Assembly: GCA_949318235.1 (NCBI GenBank)
Contig: OX439129.1
Coordinates: 35,005,027-35,069,026, forward strand
Direction: 5' to 3'
DNA length: 64,000 nt
Source: Ecdyonurus torrentis
Lineage: Eukaryota; Arthropoda; Insecta; Ephemeroptera; Heptageniidae
The stretch's first letter is position 1, and each line of letters begins with the position of its first letter. A model generated the notes under the pieces. That model made no database searches. It was not told where the DNA came from and saw nothing but the letters and a program-made list of their open reading frames with translations. This document shows, piece by piece, positions 30,797-51,245 of this stretch. The position numbers were made by a program, and so were the translations under genes.

Positions 30797-33027
30797 AGTA
30801 CATGAGTACTCTACATGTATTAGTTTCAAAGTGCCAACCATTGAGAACCAACTTTTTCAATGTAAATAACATGTAATAAAATATTTTTAAGTAGCACACA
30901 AATAACAAGATAAATTAAATTAAAAGTATAATACATATCTAGAATTCTTATTGTGTTGGTTACTATATTCAGTAAAGTACATCCTCTACTCTTTTTTTTT
31001 ATGAGAAATATTGGGGTAAAGTAAAAAAAGTCTTGCATATATATCATTTTAACAGATAGTGTTCAATATCAAATTATTAGTACAAATAAGTTTATTGATT
31101 TTACACAGATGATTAAATATGTCAGTTTTACAAGCATTTGATTTTTACACAGTATATTGAAATTATTTATATAAACCATAAATGGCAGTGTAAGTAGTGT
31201 TTACATTTTGTTAATACAGGTTTTTAATTATTCTTGCATAATATTTACTACGGTACAGTACATGTTTTTTGAATGTATTGAATCTGAAGGATAATTAATG
31301 CAGAGAATTTTTGAGCTCTGTATGATGAGAATGGCTACTGGTATTTAAATTATATACTTCTCTTGGGCTATTTCATTGTTCTTCATAACACTAAAATTTT
31401 ATTTTGAGCATTTTCAGTGGTACTCAAAAAGATTGACAGCATATTTTTTTTCTTCTTTAATTTTGATCATAAACGCAATGAAAAATACTTTTAAAAAGAT
31501 GAAACACATTGTCTGAGAACCTATTTTACATTTTTAACTATTTCAATTGTATAAATTAATTGAAAAGGATAATTTTGTAAACTGCTTGTTTAAAAAAAAC
31601 AAAACAATGAAATTCTTTTTATTTTATTTTACACATTTAAAATAAGGAGTTGTTGCAATTGAATAACGTTTCTATATAATTACTAAAATAATAGTATAGA
31701 AATAGTGAGAGAAATTAGTGCACTGTGTATTGTGTTTCTAATTTCTCTTGCATTATTTCTATCATATTATTTTAGTATCAATAAAAGAGTGCAGTGTATA
31801 AGTATCCTGATGGTTATGCAATTTTACTGAAAATTAATTGTGGGTTCCAGTACATTATTGAGGAAAACTCACTACAAATTATTTTTGTTTCGTTTTTTGA
31901 ACAAACATTGCAATTTTCCGATTTACTTCGATTTTTGAAATCATTTTTATATTCATTTTTTTTTGTTGCATAAACCAATTTCTATTACAACAATTTCAAA
32001 AGTTTTATAGCGCGGAGAAAATTGAAAAAATGCAATGTTTATTCAAAAAAGCAACAAAAATTATTTGTAGTATATTTTTTCTCAAAAAATGTACTCAAAT
32101 CTCACAATTAATGTTTCGGTGATATTGCATAACCATGATGATATTTTAATAGACTGCATTCTTAACCACAATGTTTTTTTCACATATTTTATATTGTTTC
32201 TATACATTAATCATAGTTGTTGAAAACAATAATATACATATTTTGCAACTTTATTGATACAAAGATTTTATAGATAAATCCTAGGTAAATATGAAAGTAT
32301 GAAACACTGAGGAATGGTTTTAATAGGAATAGGAAATAAACACCTTCAATTTTAGACTTTTTTTTTTTTTTCTCTTTTTTTTTTCCCCCCCTCCTTGCAT
32401 GCAAGGCATTTCTGCCAGTTCTAGTTCAATCTCTCATTCCCCGATTTTTCAAATATATCTGTTGCTGTTTTTCTATAAAATCTTTTTGTCAATTGACAAT
32501 TGCAGTCAGTTTTTTTCTCAATTATTTTCATATTATGCAACAGTAAATAAACAATATCTTACCTCTCTGTGGATAACAACACAAAGTTTCTATTTTCTCT
32601 TTTTTTTTTTATTTAAATATTTTTTCTTGAAATCTAACACACATTTAAAACATTTAATATATATTTTATATTTATATATATTTATCTTAACCTCATATTT
32701 CTCCCTATAGTGTATTCAAGATTTAACTTTTTCTTTTCTTTTGTATTAAAAATTCACGTAAAAATTTTCCATTATTATTTGATTAAAAATTACATCAACA
32801 ATTAATTATTATTACATATTTTAACGTTATATTTTAGATTTACATTTAAAAATGTCATTATTATTTATTTTTTTAATATATAGTTCCATTTTCAAAATGT
32901 CTACATGTAAAATATCTTTATTAATTTTTGTTTTTTCATAATTATTTATTTTAAAGAGCACCAACAATAAAATATATTTTTAACTTTTCTTTTATAACTT
33001 TTTTAACTTTTACTTTCACTCTCACAA
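30797..33027. other. AT-rich spacer between RSL1D1 and the gamma-subunit gene
   Basis: No coding pattern. The part near 33,000 is the 3' UTR of the minus-strand gamma-subunit gene, with several tttatt (AATAAA) motifs. A palindromic pair TTTAGTA/CTAAAAT flanks 31680-31780. Confidence 0.5.
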
Positions 33028-39669
<6,642 letters not shown>

Positions 39670-40229
39670 CTGAAAAAACAAAACAATATCAATATAGAAT
39701 TACAGTAATGCCTATAATCTTGTTGTAGGTATATTTTATTTCAATTTATATTTTATAGCTGTATTTTTTCCCCCAGTCTTAACAATTTATAATCTTTTTA
39801 AATACATTTTAACTCCTTGCATCACTATTTTATTATGAGTACCAATAACATAGCTGTATATTTTTCTTTTAAAAGTTACATTTTCTCTTGTTTTTTTTAC
39901 ATGGTTGTAAAAAATATACTCTGTTGTGTTGCAGAACGCTGTTAAGGCCTTTTTTTTTCCTGTTAGTAATTTGAAGTGGCATTTTTCGAGTAGAGTTCAA
40001 GAGGTGCAAAATGTTTTTCACGTAGCATATTGCTGGAAAGTGTTAAGAACTATAGAAGTGTATAAAATGTTGAAACACAATAATGGAACTGGAGTAGTAA
40101 AACAGGGAAAAAACACGTTTACAAAAAGAATAACATTTAAAAAAGAAAATAGAAAGTGTTAAGAGTATAATGCTTTAGCAATAAAGAATACGAGTTTTGT
40201 GTAACGTACGCGAATGTGAAAAACGAGAG

Positions 40230-40230
<1 letters not shown>

Positions 40231-40280
<50 letters not shown>
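40231..40280. repeat. (AT)n microsatellite
   Basis: About 50 bp of TA dinucleotide. Confidence 0.95.
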
Positions 40281-40285
<5 letters not shown>

Positions 40286-41329
40286 CTTTTACTTTGTAGC
40301 TTTTATTATTATTTTCTTTCTGAGTTCTATATCATTTCTTCGTAAATCTATAAAAATATAGTATAATTTTTGATATTTTATACTGAAACTTGCAGTAACT
40401 TATATTTTCAAAGAGAAATACAATATTATAAAAGTTAGACTGTGAGTTGATGAAAGTTAAGAAGAACAAAGGAAAGTCGAGGAAAAAAAAAAAAGGTTTC
40501 TAGAGTGCTTATATAATAACATTATTTCTTTAAATAAAAGAACTTTGATTGGCTCAAAAATTGACCAAATAAAAAAAAAATACAATCGATATAAAAGAAA
40601 ATATAAAAATGTAACACTTGTCACTAAGTTAAGAAGATCTTGTTTCACACAAGGATAAAGTTTGCTGTGTTTTTGTCATGATAAAAGCAACACACTTACT
40701 TTGTTAGCTGCAAAATATTTCTGACATGAAAAATTTGTAGATGTTGGATATATAAAAATTTAAAATTATAACATCTTTGTATTTTTATCATAATGATTAA
40801 ATTATAGTAAGAATTTTAGTTGAAAAGCTTAAAATTTTTAATTTTGTATAGTAAAATATTTTAAATTTGTGATAAAATGTTTCTTTTAATGACCTATGTT
40901 TGAATTTCATTGCTTATTCCGGAAAATTTACATCCAATAAGTAAATATAACGTCAATTTATAGTAGTATCAATGATACTGAATAATAAATTCTCTATTTT
41001 CTTTTATATCATATGTGCAATAAAATATAAAGTATACATGTAAAATATGTGGAATACTCAATCTTCAATATTAAAAAAAATAAAATAAAAAAAATAAAAA
41101 ATGAGGTGCGATGAGGTGAATTAAGTCCTATAATGAGTTTATATAAATAATGTCATTTATAATACACAATGAGCATTACTTATTTGAGTATAGATAATTT
41201 GTAGAGAAAATCAATTGATTTTGAAATCTATATCCCAATAACAAAGGTAATACGACTGATCATGTAGTACGTACTGTATACGCTTTCCTATCATAGGTTT
41301 TATCGCTTTTCTCATAAAAATGGTTTTGC

Positions 41330-41363
<34 letters not shown>

Positions 41364-41810
41364 AAAGCTCTGCTTTTTTTATTACTCTGTACTAAAATTC
41401 CTTTCAAATATTTCTATTGGTACCGTTAGCTACATCAAGCTATTAAACTCTATTACAATTCGACCAATACAAACGTTATCACTTTGCAAATACTAAAAAA
41501 AAAAAAAAAAGGAAATATTTTTCATTATCCGTACATTTTATTGCTTACTGTATTACATCCTCTCTATCAGAAACAGTGATAAAGACCATCACAACTTTTA
41601 CAACACCTTGTCTTTTCTGTTTATTTATACATATGCAGCAAATAAATGATAATGTAATGTGCTTTCCTTTCCTTCCCCACTTTCTTTTTTAAAGATGAAA
41701 GGAAAATGTAAATCGTGTATAAAATGAATCATACATTTTCCATGATTCATGAATGCATATAATATGTTTCATCTTTGAGATATAAATCTTGATGTAGATA
41801 GTGCCTATGG

Positions 41811-41812
<2 letters not shown>

Positions 41813-41886
<74 letters not shown>
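41813..41886. repeat. (CT)n microsatellite
   Basis: About 74 bp pure CT; a second impure tract begins 165 bp further on, with the candidate exon between them. Confidence 0.97.
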
Positions 41887-41888
<2 letters not shown>

Positions 41889-41951
41889 ATAACAGTCCTT
41901 ATAAACTTTTTTTCTTCTTCTCAAAACATATAGAAAGAGGGAGACACTTAC

Positions 41952-42029
41952 ATTGAGTTAGTATGACTGTAAGTGGCCATCCAGTAAAAGCGTGTCTTAG
42001 ATGGTGACCGTCATTTAGGTCCATCTTTG
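41952..42029 (-). CDS. stg1: Probable upstream gamma-subunit exon (middle of first extracellular loop)
   Basis: Strong donor CAAT/GTAAGT whose phase (1) fits the 39669 exon exactly. Read back in that frame it gives MDLNDGHHLRHAFTGWPLTV and ILTQ, joining SGERDMQCF. A possible acceptor is CATTAG before 42029, in phase with the 46.1-kb candidate. Against it: the acceptor lies in purine-rich GA repeat without a pyrimidine tract, and the family's GLWxxC signature is absent (GWPLT instead). Confidence 0.5.
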
Positions 42030-42048
42030 CTAATGTCTCTTCCTCTTT

Positions 42049-42050
42049 GT

Positions 42051-42087
<37 letters not shown>

Positions 42088-42126
42088 TTCTCTCTCTCTT
42101 TCTCTCTCTCTCTTTCCCTCTCTCTC
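42049..42126. repeat. (CT)n microsatellite, interrupted
   Basis: CT dinucleotide broken by TTTC units. On the minus strand it is the purine-rich sequence immediately upstream of the 41,952-42,029 candidate exon. Confidence 0.95.
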
Positions 42127-42282
42127 CTTGTATTATGTCCCTTGCCCGAAAATACATTTATATATTTTGAAAAAAATTCAACATTAAATTTTATCAGTTT
42201 CCTATATAAAAATATCATTTCAATTAATAATTATTACAGCACCATTATATATTATTATTGTTGCTTATATACTGTATATATA

Positions 42283-42287
<5 letters not shown>

Positions 42288-42352
<65 letters not shown>
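42288..42352. repeat. (AT)n microsatellite
   Basis: About 65 bp of TA dinucleotide, 260 bp upstream (minus-strand sense) of the 41,952 candidate exon. Confidence 0.95.
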
Positions 42353-42360
<8 letters not shown>

Positions 42361-42854
42361 ATGTATATAAATAAATTTATTACTTTAAAAATACAAAAAC
42401 AAAACAAAACAAAAAGTAAATTTAATAACATGGAATTTATAATTAATGCGTAATTAAAAATTTATTATATTTTAATACATTCATAAATTAAGAATGACTT
42501 ATTTAAAGTATTTCATTTTGACGAAGAAATATATAGGAAATTATATTTTTAATTTTTATTCTTGGGTATCAAGTATTTTATATAAATTGTATAAAAAAGT
42601 TAATTCTGAAAGAACAATATTGTATTTCATTAAAAACAATTTACTTTATAAATATCAAAGAGTGAAATGAAATAATAATAATAATTTTCAAATAAAAAAA
42701 TATAATATTGGTAAAAATGAAAATTTTGCAATAAATTCAGAGAAAGAGAAAAGAAAGGGAAAAAAATAATAAAAGTAAAAAAAATAAAAAATATTTAATA
42801 ATGAAAACAGTCTTGATGTAATAAATTATGAGAGGTTTGTAATAAAGGTAAAAG

Positions 42855-42938
<84 letters not shown>
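42855..42938. repeat. (GA)n microsatellite
   Basis: About 84 bp pure GA. Confidence 0.97.
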
Positions 42939-42941
<3 letters not shown>

Positions 42942-43343
42942 AATGAAAAACAAGAACCGGAGAAGTTTTGGGAGGAAATAAAGGTAGTTCGACAATAGCA
43001 AGCACATCATGGAAGATATAAAGTCGTAAAGTTTCAACTTTTCCTTTACAGAATAATATCTATTTTACTATTATATTTATTTGTTGCTTCCAAATACATT
43101 TTTTTTTTAAAGTAGATATTATTATTATCATTAATTTATTACTAAATGTAACGATGACGTATTGCTATTCATTCTTTCTTATTCATAAAATATCAAATTT
43201 GTTTTCATCATGAAATATTTAATATGCGTATATTGCTTTAAATCAAAACATATAAACGCAATTTCTTGATGGTAATATGTAATTCTTATAAGTTTAAAGA
43301 CTATAGTACAATATAGCTCCAGAGTGAATGCAAAAAGCATAAC

Positions 43344-43348
<5 letters not shown>

Positions 43349-43437
<89 letters not shown>
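43349..43437. repeat. (CT)n microsatellite
   Basis: About 89 bp pure CT. Confidence 0.97.
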
Positions 43438-43438
<1 letters not shown>

Positions 43439-44737
43439 AAGTGTCTGCTAGCCATTTTCCTTCACTTCTTTTGGTTCTTGGTGTAAAAGGACTCGAATGT
43501 AACGTCATGTTATATAATATAGTGGCACATACATATGCGGAACCCTTCAGGCCATGCAACTATTCAAGCCACACGCTCTCTCCGATTTGCTCCATTGGTT
43601 TTTGAGGGATGAACGCTGACTACTTCTCTGCAGCAATGGTATAGTCACAAGTCTCTTTGCACACAGGAAAGGCGAAAAAAGATATAGGAAAGAAAAGAAA
43701 GAAGAAGCTCTTAATGTCCAGTACCTTTTTATTTTCTCAACTTGTTCTGTATTTCTTTCGATCTTAAAGAAAGTATTGCATATTATGTATATTTACCTTT
43801 TGTGGCCTCTTAATAAAAACTATTTTATTGTTATTAATATAAATAAAGTATTATTTTTGCAAACTTCTTTCTTATTTTGAAATTTGAAATCATTATTTGA
43901 CTAAACTATTATAATTTCTTGTAGCTGCCTTTTTTTTTTTTTTTTTTTTCTTTCTTTTTTTTTTAACACGATAATTGCACATTAGTAAACTATAAAAATA
44001 TTACATCGGAAATCATGTAGACGGGAAGGTAAAGTAAATATAAATATGCAAAGTGTTATACAAATAAAAGAGATAATGAAGATTTTATTTTTATTTTTTA
44101 ACTCGAGCTTTATAGATCTACGGGGCTTATTACCAACGTTTTAAAAAAAAAGAACGTTTATTTATCGGATTAAGCAGTAAAATAAAAGCTTACACAACTC
44201 CAACCACTTATTTGCTATTTTTTATGTTATATTTGTTAAAGGTCTTATGTTTTAAAAATAAATCATTTTTATTTTTCTATTTTCTAGTGTGGTGCCCAGT
44301 TTGAGATTTAGAACCATCATATCTGTTATCTATGTACAGTATACTATAATTTACATGAAGCTAAATGTATTGAACAAGAAAAAGAAGCTATTTTTGTATG
44401 CACTCTAATTCTTTACATAATGTTTATTTATAAATATGATTTTTTTTAACAATTTTAAATAATTAAAAAAAAAAAAAAATTTTTTTTCTTAGTTAAAAAG
44501 TGAGACTATTATTAAGCTACATAAAATTCAATCAAAAATCATTGTTGAAAAACTTAATAATATTCTGCAGGATGCTGACAAAAAAAATTACAATATGGAA
44601 ATTTCAAATTTTAAACTAAAATTGGAAATGATTTTGAAAATCTTTAATATCCGTTTAATCGGAAAAACATGGTTCTCTTTTGAATATATATAAATTTATA
44701 TTTCTCTCCTTTTGTTCATCCATAATAATATTGAAGT

Positions 44738-44776
<39 letters not shown>
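44738..44776. repeat. (GA)n microsatellite
   Basis: About 39 bp GA with one extra A. Confidence 0.93.
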
Positions 44777-44926
44777 TCTTTACTTTCTATTGAGTTAGAT
44801 TGAAAGATGTATTAGCAGTGAAGCAAGTGGTTTTGATCTGACTATAGTATACACTATGATCAAGGCACACAAAGGCAGTACTACTTTGTCAAGTATTGTT
44901 GATCTTAGCACCGTGTCTTTGTCTTT

Positions 44927-44929
<3 letters not shown>

Positions 44930-45002
<73 letters not shown>
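44930..45002. repeat. (CT)n microsatellite
   Basis: About 73 bp CT. With the GA tract about 155 bp before, the pair could form a hairpin. Confidence 0.97.
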
Positions 45003-45004
<2 letters not shown>

Positions 45005-45380
45005 ATCTAAGTAAACACCAATGTAACATTGATAAATTTACTATCAGAGAATAGAAATTATTTAACTTTCATAAAAGTATATTGTTTTATAAAGCAAAGA
45101 GTTACCTTAAAATTTCTCAAGATTGTTCATATATATATATAAAAAAGCAGCCACTGGAAAGATAAAGTTAAAATGAAAATGCAAATAAAAGAAATAATAA
45201 AACATAGATTGCTGTGTTTAATAAGAATTCGTCTAAACTTTTAAGTTTTATTCAAGTTTTTTGTCTTATAAATATATCTTGGACTAAAATATGAGACCTC
45301 TAAAATTAGGTATTTTGTATAACATTAGTTGAAAAAAATAAAAAATAATTAATTTGAAGCATTTTATGTGACGCCAACAT

Positions 45381-45381
45381 C

Positions 45382-45450
<69 letters not shown>
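45381..45450. repeat. (AT)n microsatellite
   Basis: About 70 bp of TA dinucleotide with one GTA interruption at its start. Confidence 0.95.
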
Positions 45451-45456
<6 letters not shown>

Positions 45457-46118
45457 AAATTTCAAAAAGTTTCACGAGTCCAGATAAGTTTGTTATATAG
45501 TATACACGTAGTTGGTCATAATATGATATTGTACGAGTATACTCGGCTAATCATCGGCCAGATGACCCATAAGCTAAACTTTGCTACACCTCATTTGTTT
45601 TTCTGTATTGATTAATATTTACTTAAAATAACAAATAAAAAACTTTAACAAAATTATAAATGTGTATTTCAGAGGAGTCAGTTTTGTGTAGCCAGGTAAG
45701 ACCTGCAATCGGGCTGACTTTTCAAAAGTTGTATACATGTATATTATGCATATTATAAATATAATATAAAAAAAAAGAAGAAGACGGACCAGAGCAATGT
45801 TAATATATATATATGTAGGTATATGCATGTTGTCATGCATATACAGTAGATTCATGTATAGACAGTAAAATTAGCAAATATTGTTGAACTATTGTAATGG
45901 ATGCCCATTACTGAATGCGGCGTGCGTGGGGCCTCATTCGTTTTAAAAAAAAAAGTCTATGTAAACTCTGAAAGTATAAAATATGAGAGAACTAATTGTA
46001 TAATAATAGTGGGTGTAAATCTTTTTTGACCTCGAAATAAAAACTCCTTTTTATTCTATATAATATTGAAACACGTAAATGTGATGTTCGTGTAAACTTA
46101 ACTAAAACAAAAGTTCTT

Positions 46119-46308
46119 TACTCGGTGTGTGCCCCACGTCACACCTCGTCTTCTTCTTTTGGGAATCATCCATTCTATGTTGGAAAAGAAAAGAAAGAAG
46201 ATTCGTTTGAGTTAACCAAGCACGTCCAGTGCACAAAGACACGAGTACTACAAGAAGCGTCATGAGAGAACTCGCAATAAGACACAGAGGATCACTTATA
46301 CCATTAAA
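46119..46308 (-). CDS. stg1: Candidate gamma-subunit exon with TM1
   Basis: Minus-strand open frame that includes SDPLCLIASSLMTLLVVLVS then LCTGRAWLTQTN, a hydrophobic helix followed by a Trp-Leu pair, as at the TM1/loop border of gamma subunits. It continues into a hydrophilic Lys-rich stretch (DDSQKKKTRCDVGHTP) and a GTAAAG donor in phase 1 near 46119-46118. Local base composition is less AT-rich than its surroundings. The 5' limit is unknown: an upstream poly-T would encode Phe and is unlikely coding. A start at the internal Met before TLLVV is also possible. Confidence 0.45.
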
Positions 46309-46330
46309 TGTTCGCACAGGAATAATAAAA

Positions 46331-46362
<32 letters not shown>

Positions 46363-46979
46363 TATAAGCACGCAATCTTTTTAAATTCATTTTCACATTT
46401 CACTACTTTTTTCATTGTCGTTTTCTGAATATTTAATGATTAAATTTTGATATATACTGTATATGTATGTATATTATAATTTATTTTCTCTAAAATATTT
46501 ATTTTGTTTCTTATTAGCATCAATATTTGTGCACATGTTGATGTTGTTGCCTCAAAGTGGGCAGTTTCTCCATACTTTTGTGTATACAGACTCGTGCTTT
46601 TGCTAACCACATTGTTAGTGGTTTTAAATCTTCTTTGAGCATAAACTCATTATTATATTATTCATGGTATTGTTCATTAATATTGTGGTAAAAGTTTGTC
46701 TTTTGTTTTAATTTCACCACTTTTCTCGAAGGAGAATTTTTAGTTTATTTATTTCAAAAGCTGTATTGTATCTGTTATTAAGTTATGTTAAAATATAAGT
46801 AAAACTAAATTATATTTTCATTAGAAACGAATATGTAATGCAAATTAATTGTGAAAGTTACAAAACATTATTTTGAATTATGTAATATTGAAAATAAATA
46901 AAAACTTTTTTTATTTATGAATTTTAATTTAAAGCATTAAATTTTCTTCCTTAAAAAAAAAAAAAAAAAAAAAAAAACG

Positions 46980-47281
46980 CTATAGGTTGGTTTCATTTAT
47001 GTTAAAGTCGACGCCATAAGTGAGTGCTAAATAACATGGACCAGTATATGAAAATGATTCATTTTGCCAGTTTAAAAACACTTCGCAATATTTTTGAGAG
47101 CATTGATGCTGTTAACAGGTTGAATTAGTTTTTGCAAGAAAAATAATAATAACAAAAAAAAGCTAATTTTCCAAAGAAAATAGCCAAAAACTACGTTTGT
47201 CCTATGCTGAGCAATGTTATTCATTGCTCAAGAAGAGCATTGAAAAACATTCAGGATGACGTCATACGCATACACCCTATA
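46980..47281 (+). mobile_element. Foldback family E copy 2
   Basis: About 300 bp from TATAGGTTGGTTTCAT to ACACCCTATA; shares GTTAAAGTCGACG, GAGAGCATTGATGCTGTTAA and GAGCAATGTTATTCATTGCTC with copies 1 and 3. Contains TGACGTCA near its right end. Confidence 0.8.
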
Positions 47282-48726
47282 CTATTAATAAAAAACAAAA
47301 CTTCTCCCGTCTTTTTACCGTGTAAATAAAATTGTAATACTTTTTTTTTATAATTGGTGTTTTATCAACATCTTTACTTATAAAATATGTTTTAAGCTTT
47401 AATTAAAAAAATTGTTATAAATATAAAAAAGACGATATTCTACCTTTTGTACATAATTACCGTGAAGAAAGAAGTTAATTAACGAAGCCAAAAATTTGCT
47501 GACGCTCCTAAATAATCTCATCTTGAAAGTAAATTTTCTCTGCAGTCTTTTCTTCTTGTGATATAACATCATTTCCTTATTATTTTACACAAGCAAAATA
47601 ATGCACTTTTTGTTCAAACTTGCCTTATTTTGCTTTTTAAAAAAAGAAGCAAGATGTTGAAATCTAATTATTATGTATAAGAACTTATGTAATTCTATTT
47701 TTTTTCTTTCTAAAAATTATACAGCAGCAATATTGACAAAATACAGTGAAAAAGGTGAAATATTCTAAAAAATTTTAATTCTTTTATACTATATATATTA
47801 TACCTATAATTTATTTTTTTATCACAGATAAATTTTACTTGATGTCACGATTTGAGATTCATTATAAAAAAAGATTTAAATCACTCGTACAGAAAAATTA
47901 ATCTCGTTTTCTTATAGTATTTCTCTATCAAAGAGAAGAGAGAGGTAGTATATATTTTTGTCTTAAACAAAGCCTTTTAAAGTTTGCATATAGAAAAAAG
48001 TCTCTTATTAAAGAGAATTAATGAAATAACTTAAAATTATCAATTAAAATGTTCTCTTTTTCAAACATTATATTCTTTATATTTAACAAAGAAGAAAAAG
48101 AGGAAGAAAATTGAAATGATGACTTTTTAATTCGTGTATAATAAATATATTTTTTTTTACTTTGCTGAAATAAAATTGTTTCTGCTTCGCTAGCTAGAAT
48201 TTTTTATTGTAGTTTACGTAAGGCAAGGTTTTTTTAGGCACACAGCTAAATAAAAGAAAAAAAGAAACGAAAAGAAAGAAGACAGAGGTTTCTGAGAAAC
48301 TACAAAACAGAATTCCTCTTTTTTCTCTTCTTTGGCTTGGAATGAAATTACTTTTGAAACAAATGGAGGAAAAATAATACTCATTAAATAAGCATCAGAG
48401 GTTCTTCTTCTTTCTTTATTTTTCTTTCTTTCTTTCAATATTGGGGGGAGGGGGGGGGGAACACAAGATTTTGTATTTGAGAAATAATGATTTAGGTGTA
48501 ATATTTACAGTATAATGCGGTTCTGTTATAATAAAACAGTTATCTAGTATACGTTTTACCTTATTATTATTATTTTTTTATTAATTAATTTTCAGGTTGA
48601 ACATCTGTCATAGTTTTTTATTCCACATAATCATTCTGTATTCATCAATTTGTTATGTACTGCACCCATTTACAGATTAAAACAGAATTGACCCTTTCAA
48701 GTACTTACAAATAAAGTTTATTTTCC
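47282..48726. other. AT-rich gene-free stretch
   Basis: Nothing recognised; a G-rich tract at about 48443-48460. Confidence 0.6.
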
Positions 48727-49074
48727 TTAAAGGCATAGAAAACATGAAACAACATGTTCTTTTCAAACATTAAACACAAAATGGGATTTACAAAACTGAT
48801 GATAACTTTTACTAGAATGTAAATGTGGCCCCACACGAAAGCGTGAAAAAACTGTAAAATATGCAATTTGTGTAAATATTTCTATTTATGACGTCATCAG
48901 AAACAGGTAAATATTAGGATGAAAAAGTTGTGCGGGTTGCATAAATCAAACTTTTCTGATCACTGCTACGGCGCTACAATTAGGTTTTGAGACCAATTAA
49001 TGTTATGTATGTAAGTCCCATCAAGTGTTTTGTGATGTAAATGCTTATGTTTTGATGTTGTCTATGCCTTCAAT
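48727..49074. mobile_element. TIR element family B copy 2, diverged
   Basis: Begins TTAAAGGCATAGAAAACATG; shares the CCCCACACGAAAGCGTG, TGACGTCA and CTGATCACTGCTACGG blocks. Right terminus mutated (GCCTTCAA). Confidence 0.8.
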
Positions 49075-49731
49075 ATATTAAAAAAAATTGTCTAGCAGAC
49101 ATTATTGTAAAATTTCTGTCCTATAAATAAAATTAAATAAGCTTCACTATTTTTAATTTGTATTTTTTTTTCAAAAGCTCTACAGTTGTAATAAAAATTC
49201 TCATTTTATATAAAATATTTCAATCACATGTCAAAATATATATAATACAATATATAACATTCAAAAGCATTATGTTCTAAAAATAATTTAAGATTCTGGT
49301 CACTTTTTTTTACAGACGAGAAAGGAAAAAAAATTACAAAGCTTTGTTGTAAATTATTTTTCTTTTGACGTGTCTAAAATGTTTCCGTAGACGTTTTTTT
49401 TTTCTCTTACTATATTTATCTCGTTTGTGAAACAAAATTTCAACTGCCATGTTTTTATAAACAGTAAACAACAAGACCGTGTGTCTTGTCTGACTACATA
49501 CAAGAATTGAGTCTTCAATGTAACATCTTTTTTCCTGCCCGATACTTTTCTTTTACCACAATAACTTTTTTTTTGTATATAGGCGGTATACGCCTTAAAC
49601 AACCAAAACTTCGTAAATCTAATAACAGACTATTCCAAAAATATGATTTAAAGTTTTATTTTTTGATGTATGTTTCATACTGAAAATATATTCAAATATT
49701 GCTTTTTGTAAAATATATAGATGTCTTAACC

Positions 49732-50074
49732 TTAAAGCCATAGACCACATAAAACAACATGTGCTTTTTAATGAATAAACACAAAATGGAATCTTCAAAA
49801 CTGATGATAATTTTTACCAGAATATTAATGTAGCCCCATGAGAGAGCGTGAAAATACTGTAAAGTATATAATTTGCGTGAAAATTCATGTTAATGACGTC
49901 AGAAAAATGCAAAAATTAGTATGAAAATGTTGTGCGGGTTGCATAAATAGAATTTTCTGATCACTGCTACGGGGCTACTGTTGGGTTTTGAGACAAACTA
50001 ATGTTACTTATGTAAATCCCATCAAGTGTTTTGTGATGTAAATGCTTATGTTTTTCTCTGGTCTATTCCTTTAA
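49732..50074. mobile_element. TIR element family B copy 3, 343 bp
   Basis: TTAAAGCCATAGACCA to GGTCTATTCCTTTAA, same length as copy 1 and about 90% similar by eye. Contains AATGACGTCAG. Only about 650 bp from copy 2. Confidence 0.85.
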
Positions 50075-51061
50075 AATATAATATTAAATCAGCAGTTACA
50101 TGACTTACAAAATGGACTTCTGTATAATATATATTATGCTAGATATCCTCATTAATTTTATTTTATCTATAATTTTATAACGTTAATGATACAACATTAT
50201 AAAATTGTTTAACTTTATCATGACTAAAATATATATAAAAAAAGTTTCTATTATATAGCAAATTCTTTTGTTTTTTATAGTTTATATTATATATTCATAT
50301 CTTAGCACTTTAACTATCATTATCTTTCGTTTTTCAACAAAGTTGTTTTCTTTTTGTTATTATTATTATAATGGTATGTTTAATATTTTATATAATATTG
50401 AAACCTTAATGTTTTTACACTACATGAGACGTCAGTTTTATAAAACTTTTTACATTGTTCTTACTCTCTCTCTCTCTCTCTCTTTCATCATTAATCTTGT
50501 TTCATAGCACAGCATTGCCCATCCTAAACTCACCCAGTAAGTTAAATAATGCAAGAGAAAAGGGAACTCATCACTTCTCAACTTCTAACTTGAAGAAGAA
50601 AAAAAAAAATGAAATAAAGTATCAAAAATTCTAATATAACAAAGTTGATTACTTGCAGTTTTTTTCTTTTGAATATATTTTAATCGGATAATTAAAACCT
50701 CACAGCAAATATAAAGTAAAGATGGTATATGGTATGTATTATTATGAACTTGAAAACATTCATGTATAAAAATGATCTTTTATTATTATTATTTAAAGAA
50801 TGACTGAGTTTGCTGATGCATACTACACGTTCAAACTCAGTTTTTTTTTTCTATTTAAAGTAATATTTGCTACTTTTATTATTGTCGTTGCTTATAATTG
50901 TATTGTTTTATTGTCACGTTATATTTATTTAACGGAACATCTTCCAACTAATTGAAACATTTACGTATCAATTAGTTTTTCCTTATTGTTCATATATTTT
51001 AAAAATATAATTGTACAAAACCAAAGATTGCTGTAACCTATTGCTACTATAAACTGCCTGG

Positions 51062-51101
<40 letters not shown>

Positions 51102-51245
51102 AATTTTTATGTACATATTTTGTTCCATTTTTGGGTTGATAGAAAAGTATTTCGCTATTATACCAAAATGAATATTTTTCTAAATCGTGGAATTCAAATT
51201 TAATGTTTCTGAAAGCTAAGTGAACGCAGTTGTAAATAAAAAGTA

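Noticed and set aside
39926..40162. 78-codon plus-strand ORF with non-repetitive composition
   Set aside because: No motif, no neighbouring exon and no splice partner found; antisense to the gamma-subunit intron.
42795..43559. Open frames of Leu-Ser or Arg-Glu repeats
   Set aside because: Translations of (CT)n/(GA)n tracts, as also at 42030, 56198 and 62644-62964; not genes.
48797..48805. CTGATGA in family B elements (48.8 and 49.8 kb)
   Set aside because: Not followed by a stem plus GAAA; chance occurrence.
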